Notes under the pieces: model-generated
Told to the model about the DNA's origin: nothing
Databases searched by the model: none
The model's input: only the letters and a program-made list of their open reading frames with translations
Shown: positions 57,381-64,000 of the stretch, one piece after another
Layout of the letters: each line of letters opens with the position of its first letter
Numbering within the stretch: position 1 is the stretch's first letter
NCBI GenBank assembly: GCA_032622095.1
Contig: CP136066.1
Coordinates: forward strand, 133,393,917-133,457,916
DNA: 64,000 nucleotides
Direction: 5' to 3'
Source: Siphonodentalium dalli
Taxonomy: Eukaryota > Mollusca > Scaphopoda > Gadilida > Siphonodentaliidae
Made by a program: the position numbers and the translations under genes

Positions 57381-60359
57381 ATGAAAGTGTCAATGACACT
57401 GTAGCTCAACTTGGAAAGGGAATAATTTAATGTATTACAGTCAATGGAGCCATTAGGAATGTGGAAAGTTGAATATCTAATACATGTTTATAGACATGAA
57501 GAGAAAAGTAAAATCCAAGATGGCTGCTGGCAAATTTTATGACGATCAGACTAAAGGTACGACCTGTAGCCCATGCTAAAGAATTTAGTCATACAAAGAG
57601 TAAAATCCAAGATGGCTGCTGGCGGCCATGTTTTTGGTCCGAATGACCCCAAAATGACTTGTTCCCATCTACATTCCAATTTCAACATTCATGACAAATT
57701 TCATGATGATCAGACTAAAGGTACAACCTGTAGCCCGTGCTAAAGGATTTAGTCATACAAAGAGTAAAATCCAAGATGGCTGCTGGCGTCCAGGTTTTTT
57801 GGCCGAATGACCCCAAAATTACTCGTTCCCATCTACATGTCATTGTTAACATCCATGACACATTTTATGATGATCAGACTAAAGGTACGACCTGCAGCCC
57901 GTGCTAAAGAATTTAGTCGTACAAAGAGTAAAATCCAAGATGGCTGCTGGCGGCCATGTTTTTTGGCCGAATGACCCCAAAATTACTCGTTCCCATCTAC
58001 ATGTCAATATTATCATCCATGACAAATTTCATGATCATCAGACAAACAGTACGACCTGTGGCCCGTGCTAAAGGATTAAATTTTAAAATCCAAGATGGCC
58101 ACTGGCGGCCATGTTTTTTGTCCGAATGACCCCAAAATAACTCGTTCCCATCTACATTCCAATTTCAACAACCATGACAAATTTTATGATGATCAGACTA
58201 AAGGTACGACCTGTAGCCCATGCTAAAGAATTTAGTCATACAAAGAGTAAAATCCAAGATGGCTGCTGGCGGCCATGTTTTTCGGCCGAATGACCTCAAA
58301 ATGACTCGTTCCCATCTACATGTCATTATTAACATTCATGACAAATTTCATGATGATCAGACTAAAGGTACAACCTGTAGCCCGTGCTAAAGGATTTAGT
58401 CATACAAAGAGTAAAATCCAAGATGGCTGCTGGCGTCCAGGTTTTTTGGCCGAATGACCCCAAAATTACTCGTTCCCATCTACATGTCATTGTTAACATC
58501 CATGACACATTTTATGATGATCAGACTAAAGGTACGACCTGCAGCCCGTGCTAAAGAATTTAGTCATACAAAGAGTAAAATCCAAGATGGCTACTGGCGG
58601 CCATGGTTTTGGCCGAATGACCCCAAAATTACTCGTTCCCATCTACATGTCAATATTATCATCCATGACAAATTTCATGATGATCAGAAGAACAGTACGA
58701 CCTGTGGCCCGTGCTAATGGATTAAATTTTTAAACACAATATGGCCGCTGGCGGCCATGTTTTTTGTCCGAATTACCCCAAAATGACTCGTTCCCATCTA
58801 CATTCCAATTTCAACAACCATGACAAATTTTATGATGATCAGACTAAAGGTACGACCTGTAGCCCGTGCTAAAGGATTTAGTCATACAAAGAGTAAAATC
58901 CAAGATGGCTGCTGGCGGCCATGTTTTTTGGCCGAATGACCCCAAAATGACTCGTTCCCATCTAACTGTCATTATTAACATTCTTGACAAATTTTATGAT
59001 GATCAGACTAAAAGTAGGACCTGTACTCTTGGGCTCCAAATAAACATACATGCACGTTTATTAATTTCTTGGGAAATTTCCCCCCTGCACGGTGCTTATT
59101 TGGGTCTGCATGTTTATTAATTTTGAGGCTATGAAAAAAGAAATCATCACAAACTCAAGATTTCTACATGATTCTGATATCAAAATGGTGAGCTTATAAC
59201 TTTATGCATGTACATATTCAAGTGTATGGCATATATGTGAACATTTAAATATTGAACAAAACACCACATGCCACATACTATAATGTTGATTCCTATAACT
59301 GACATACTTTAAAAATAATTGTTTACCACAGTTATGTTGATGTTTTGCTCAGAGTTCCCCCTGTACTATTATTTGGGTCTGCACTTTTATTAACTTTAAA
59401 TGGAATTTCCTCCCTGCACTATTATTTGGGCCTGCACTTTTATTTGGAGCCCGAGAGTAGCCCGTGCTAAAGGATTTAGTCATACAAAGAGTAAAATCCA
59501 AGATGGCTGCTGGCGACCATGTTTTTTAGCCAAATGACCTCAAAATTACTCGTTCCCATCTACATGTCAATATTATCATCCATGACAAATTTCATGGTGA
59601 TCAGACGAACAGTACGACCTGTGGCCCGTGCTAATGGATTAAATTTTGAAATCCAAGATGGCTGCTGGCGGCCATGTTTTTTGTCAGAATGACCCCAAAA
59701 TGACTTGTTCCCATCTACATTCCAATTTCAACAGCCATGACAAATTTTATGATGATCAGTCTAAAGGTACGACCTGTAGCCCGTGCTAAAGGATTTAGTC
59801 ATACAAAGAGTAAAATACAAGATGGCTGCTGGTGGCCATGTTGTTTGGCCGAATGACCCCAAAATGACTCGTTCCCATCTACATGTCATTATTAACATTC
59901 TTGACAAAATTTATGATGATCAGACTAAAAGTACGACCTGTAGCCCGTGCTAAAGAATTTAGTCATACAAAGAGTAAAATCCAAGATGGCTGCTGGCGGC
60001 CATGTTTTTGGGCCGAATGACCCCAAAATTACTCGTTCCCATCTACATGTCAATATTAACATCCATGACAAATTTCATGAAGATCAGACAAACAGTACGG
60101 CCTGTAGCCCGTGCTAATGGATTGAATTTTGAAATCCAATATGGCCACTGGCGGCCATGTTTTTTTTCCGAATGACCCCAAAATTAATTATTCTGGTCTA
60201 AATGTTGATGTGAACAGCTATGACAAATTTCATAATGATCCGACGAAAGGTACGACCTGTAGCCTGCATTGTTGACGCCTTACGTACACACGCACACACG
60301 GACGACGGACGACAAAGCCATGGCAATAGCTCAAACTTTACAAAGTAAAGTTGAGCTAA
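57380..60359 (+). mobile_element. Pearl-like element, family 1, copy C (longest array)
   Basis: The 5' start and 3' hairpin are as in copies A and B, with about fifteen core units and an ACACGGACGACGGACGACA microsatellite. Many units are almost identical, alternating between two types (with GCTGGCGTCCAGG or GCTGGCGGCCATG), which points to expansion by blocks of several units. A 432-bp MITE at 59026-59457 interrupts it. Confidence 0.85.
59026..59457. mobile_element. TA-flanked MITE inside the pearl array
   Basis: The ends CTCTTGGGCTCCAAATAA and TTATTTGGAGCCCGAGAG are inverted repeats with one mismatch. TA flanks both sides, and removing the element restores the core CCTGTAGCCCGTGC. Inside, CCCTGCACxxTxxTTATTTGGG motifs repeat near both ends. 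TA duplication suggests Tc1/mariner-type mobilisation. A fragment with similar CTGTACTGTTATTTGGCACT motifs lies at 31610-31695. Confidence 0.82.
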
Positions 60360-61021
60360 AAAGTGGACCGAAAGATCATTGCTCAACATTTTGAGGTTAC
60401 CAATCACAAAATATTGTGCAAAATTGCGTCTATTACCGAAAGGTTCCTGCACTGCAATATCTACAAACAAACAGTGCCTCACTGCTGGAGACAACATCAT
60501 CCAGCAGTCCAACGCCACCATACTGATCCAGGACCCAGCATACTTATATCCGGAAAGATCATACGCTGAACAAATACAGATACAGACAGATACAGAGAAT
60601 GAGAGATACCCTGATACGATCAATCAAACAAAAAATAAAAATTAAGGAGAGTTCGGAGAAATAGAAGAAGAATCGGACTCAGAGGTGGATATAGTGGCAT
60701 TTTTAGAAGCCAGCGTCCAAAAACATAAAGGTTACATAAAGTTAAGGAGGTAGGGAATGCATGTTCGACTGCCCAACTATACAAGAGCGATTGGCTCTGT
60801 TACTGTTAGAATAGTGATTATAGTCGGGTCCACACGACCATGGGCTATTTATTTCATGAACTTGTATGTCAAAAATTTATAGAGACGTGTATACAAAGAC
60901 AACTTGACAGTAAATCATCAACCAGTCATAGCTGGTTTATCGCCATCAAAGAATTCTTCTTATGTATAACCTACAGAACCTTTATATATGCTCCATAATC
61001 CTTTACCAAAACCACATATGA
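60360..61021 (+). other. Short ORFs, possible retroelement remnant
   Basis: Two overlapping frames (60363-60569 and 60379-60645) and a short acidic stretch after them (SDSEVDIVAFLEAS near 60680) suggest a decayed coding sequence with internal breaks. They are too degenerate for a family call. Confidence 0.3.
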
Positions 61022-61512
61022 AGATGATAATCGAAAAAGTCGTGAACAAGCACTGGCGACAACATATTCTCAATGAAGCTATCCTGTATCCCTCACTCAA
61101 CCATCTCTCCAAGATTTATCACCCTGGAACCTGTCATCCAGACTTATCAGCTCAGTAGCTGTGATTATACACGATTACCAACTGTCTCCAGTCAAACCAT
61201 ACCAAGTACAACAAGAATGAAGTGGACCTTACTTGTCAGCTCTGTCGAAAAGCACCTGAGACGATGGAACATTTCCTTATCAATTGTGATGCATTATATG
61301 GAGCACACAGCACTGCCCTTTCGAAACCCGAGGATGCAGTACAAAAAGAACGCCAGCTCGGCAACCCCATAACAAAGCATAGTCTGCTGCAGCTGATTAT
61401 CGATCCTAGTGCAGCTACCAATGATATCTCAAAAACTGGTCTTACTGATTTTCACTTTCACTGCCGGAGACTGACATATAATCTGCATAGTATAGCAAAC
61501 TTCAACTGAATT
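61022..61512 (+). pseudogene. LINE 3' ORF end with zinc-binding motif
   Basis: A frame with VNKHWRQHILNEA, then LQSNHTKYNKNEVDLTC and CQLCRKAPETMEHFLINC, forms a CxxC...H....C motif. It ends SIANFN before a stop. This matches the conserved tail that follows reverse transcriptase in many invertebrate LINEs ('N-xxx-DPTCxLCxxxxETxEHFLxxC'). Stops in the first third show it is dead. The 3' UTR probably extends to about 61750. Confidence 0.72.
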
Positions 61513-62660
61513 CAAAGAAGACGAAGTGACACCCCCAGATTGTAACTGATCTTATATTCAGAAGTTTTTTTAGAACTGATATACTGGCATGCTGCCAATC
61601 TTAAATGTACATACATACACAATGGTGATGGTTTTATGAATGCCATTCAACTACTGTACAGATAACCACGAGTCCACGACAGACCGTCGGTGTGCCTTTG
61701 AAGGCAGAATCTCCAGATAGGTACCCCGCTGGATAAAACAAGTGTCCACTTAACCACAGTGCGGTTTGCGTTGCCACCACGGCCGAACTGCAACTACACC
61801 GCAGCTCCACCGGCTGACTGCAGTTGGGCCGCAGTGTACTTGCCGTTCAGCCGCGGTGTACTTGCCGTTCGGCCGCGGTGTACTTGCCGTTTTTAGAATG
61901 ATATTGAAAAACACAAAGAGGGCACCATAAATGTGGTTTGATTGAGCCCATTGTTTAAATACTGTCAGCCAGACGATCTATTATATTTGAGATCTAATCC
62001 GTCTGGTGACAAGGTGTGATAATCTTGTAGTCAATGTCCTACCGGTAAACTGTCATAAAATCAAGGTGTCATAATCCATCCTGATTAGAAGAGGCCCGCG
62101 CTGTTAATTATTTTGTTGTTGCATCCTCCTTTGAACTGTTTGTTTGCCCATATGTTTAAGTATCTGTTATTGTGATGTTCTTTTCTCTTGTTCAAATAAA
62201 ATTTTGTTTACATTAATTTAAAATATTATTTGGTTTGAAATTATATACTGACTACATCCACCCATGTGGACCTCATTTTGGAATTTACTGCCGGCCATTG
62301 AATGTATAAAATCTGTGCCAGTAGTTTCTTCAGAATGAAAAATAAAGAGCGTTTGTGTGTGGTAAGGTATTTTTCGCCCGGGAAGATTTTATGAACCTAA
62401 ATATTTCAAATCTTTTCAATACCGTAGTTACTTTAAAGGTACTCAATCCGTAAAGAGGGTCCCCATCTCAACAGATTCCAACAACAACAATCCGATCAGA
62501 GGGTCCTATATTACTACTTCTTTGGCTTTGGGGGTAAAAAATATTTGATTCGTCAGACATTTCACTTGCCAGCTATTCGTGGCAACTCATTTCCTTCAAT
62601 TGCATATTAGCTCTAATCTGATTGGATGCACAGGTTTCTTAAAAATTAGGACTTTTAATC
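61513..62660. other. No gene recognised; GC-rich short tandem repeat
   Basis: At 61826-61891 a unit of about 24 bp (GTGTACTTGCCGTTCGGCCG type) repeats nearly three times in an otherwise AT-rich region. The rest has short ORFs only. Confidence 0.5.
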
Positions 62661-64000
62661 GAAATCAATTAAAGTTTCAGAGAAGTACGAGAGACTGTAT
62701 GCGTTACTATTTTATGATGGCCACTCTGATCTTCAGCTCACGGATATCATGTCTTTAAAATCGTTATTTTCAATTCCCCACGAATATTAACATGTATTTA
62801 ATCATCACCTTCGGTGTCTGTGCATTAAAGTTTGGGACTGTATATGTCAAAATAATGACTCAATTAGGTCAGAGAACACTTTCGGCATGTAGTCATACAT
62901 GCATGTAGCATTACCATGCAGATAAGCGTTTGTTCTATTTCACGGTGGGTGTATTTTCCCTGGTGTGGAGCGTTATTTAACCAAAAACATGCCACACACA
63001 GTTTGGATCTCCCCATATTATAATGATTGTGGTCCATAACTCGTGGAACACATGGTTATGAAATGTTTAAGGTGGTCGTTCGATTGCATTAAATGGGTAT
63101 GCCAGCCACATGTATTTCAAGTAGTAAAACTATGTACACGACCCCAGTCTATTTGTGTTATTCTACCCAGGATCTAATGTACCGACCCAAAACGGGGTGG
63201 TAACAGTGACTTTGAAATAAGGCCCCATGTATAGGGTGGGTAGTTCTCTACACGTGGTAGTTCAACGTCGCCATCCGCCATGGCTAATTGTGCGTGTGCT
63301 AAACATGAGGAATGGTCCTGGACCTCAAATTCGACTTAAGGAAATTATCATGGAAAAGTTATAAAAAGGGAGCATTGGATGCACTGATGAAGGAGGGGCT
63401 GTTTCCAATTTGAACTTCTGGAAAGGCTATATGCAGCATTTGCCACTTACTAGTACGAGGTTTGGACATTATTACTGAAAATGAGTTATTTGTTGATCAA
63501 CGTGAAACAGAAATGTCTCAAACAACTTTCTCACACTTTAGCCGAAAGCCAGAGACTATCAATTGCTAATGATGGGAGAGAATGCAATTCCACTTTTGAG
63601 GCAAGTCCTTTGGTGACGACAGTTGGATAGCAAATGTACGACTTGAACTGTATGCAGTCGTTTTATAACACCGCTTGAGAATGACCCCTTGATCAGATCG
63701 ACAAAATCGTGCGGAACGTGTTTCCCGATTTGCAGCACTCATAACTTCATAAGTCACCTTAACTGGGCCTCATGCGCTCTTACCTGTTGCTTGGATATGG
63801 ACAGTGAATGGTGAGACTCGTGAACTTTAATGCATAGACACCCAAGGTGATGATTAAATACATGTTAATATCCGTGGGGAACTGAAAATAACGATTTTAA
63901 AGACATGATCTCCGTGAGATGAAGATCAGAGTGGCCATCATAAATAGATTATAGTGAAGCATACGGTCTCTCGTACTTCTCTGAAACTTTAATTGATTTC
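62661..64000. mobile_element. Long-TIR DNA element, truncated by window edge
   Basis: The segments 62661-62840 and about 63812-64000 are inverted copies, both with GAAATCAATTAAAGTTTCAG, AGAAGTACGAGAGAC, TTAAAATCGTTATTTTCA and TTAACATGTATTTAATCATC. The right arm runs off the window. The interior of about 1 kb has no recognised protein. Long TIRs suggest a foldback-type or MULE-like element. Confidence 0.6.

Noticed and set aside
60198-60623. 141-codon minus-strand ORF
   Set aside because: It overlaps the end of pearl copy C and the region after it; no motif was found.

Overview
The window looks like nuclear DNA of a bivalve mollusc. It is AT-rich and mostly non-coding, with one intron-rich gene and very dense repeats. 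The species cannot be named from the sequence. The bivalve call rests on tandem cores of about 160 bp built around an AAGATGGCTGC motif, each array ending in an ACGG-type microsatellite and a 3' hairpin; this matches the published descriptions of bivalve 'pearl' elements and the BIV160 satellite. Several other families share the same plan.

The only convincing host gene is LRPPRC on the minus strand. It encodes the mitochondrial leucine-rich PPR protein that works with SLIRP on mitochondrial mRNAs. Eighteen exons between 44777 and 6471 join in frame with GT-AG borders (about 637 codons) and correspond roughly to the first half of the human protein. A likely first exon with a basic N-terminus lies at 49692-50018, but its phase does not fit the next exon, so a linking exon is probably missing. 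The 3' half of the gene is not seen and should lie beyond position 1.

The introns and the 14 kb upstream of the gene are filled with mobile elements. From low to high coordinates: 4.7-6.1 kb, a tandem-core element; 6.77-12.13 kb, a TA-flanked pogo/Tigger-like element with a collapsed transposase, a nested hAT-like insertion and several palindromes; 13.2-14.3 kb, a second copy of that hAT in the opposite orientation; 15.8 kb, a foldback; 17.1-18.7 kb, a MITE, a 23-bp minisatellite and a partial second hAT; 20.0-21.2 kb, a TA-flanked element; 21.3-23.5 kb, a long inverted repeat enclosing an exon-like ORF; 27.2-30.0 kb, two pearl-like elements; 32.4-33.5 kb, a second pogo relative; 34.4-35.2 kb, another tandem-core element; 40.3-43.3 kb, a composite region with a nested hAT; 45.4-49.5 kb, a three-level nest (pearl-like element, then a solo LTR, then a second tandem-core element). 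Upstream of the gene: 51.7-53.1 kb, a broken gag-like remnant; 53.3-54.6 kb, a hAT; 54.9-57.0 kb, tandem-core tails and a perfect 114-bp inverted repeat; 57.1 and 61.0 kb, LINE pieces; 57.4-60.4 kb, the longest pearl-like element; 62.7-64.0 kb, a long-TIR element cut by the window edge.

No tRNA, rRNA, CRISPR array or prokaryotic feature was seen. No wholly new gene system is evident. The strongest unusual signal is that several unrelated repeat families share one plan: a 5' module, tandem cores, a GACGGACGG-type microsatellite, and a 3' palindrome.
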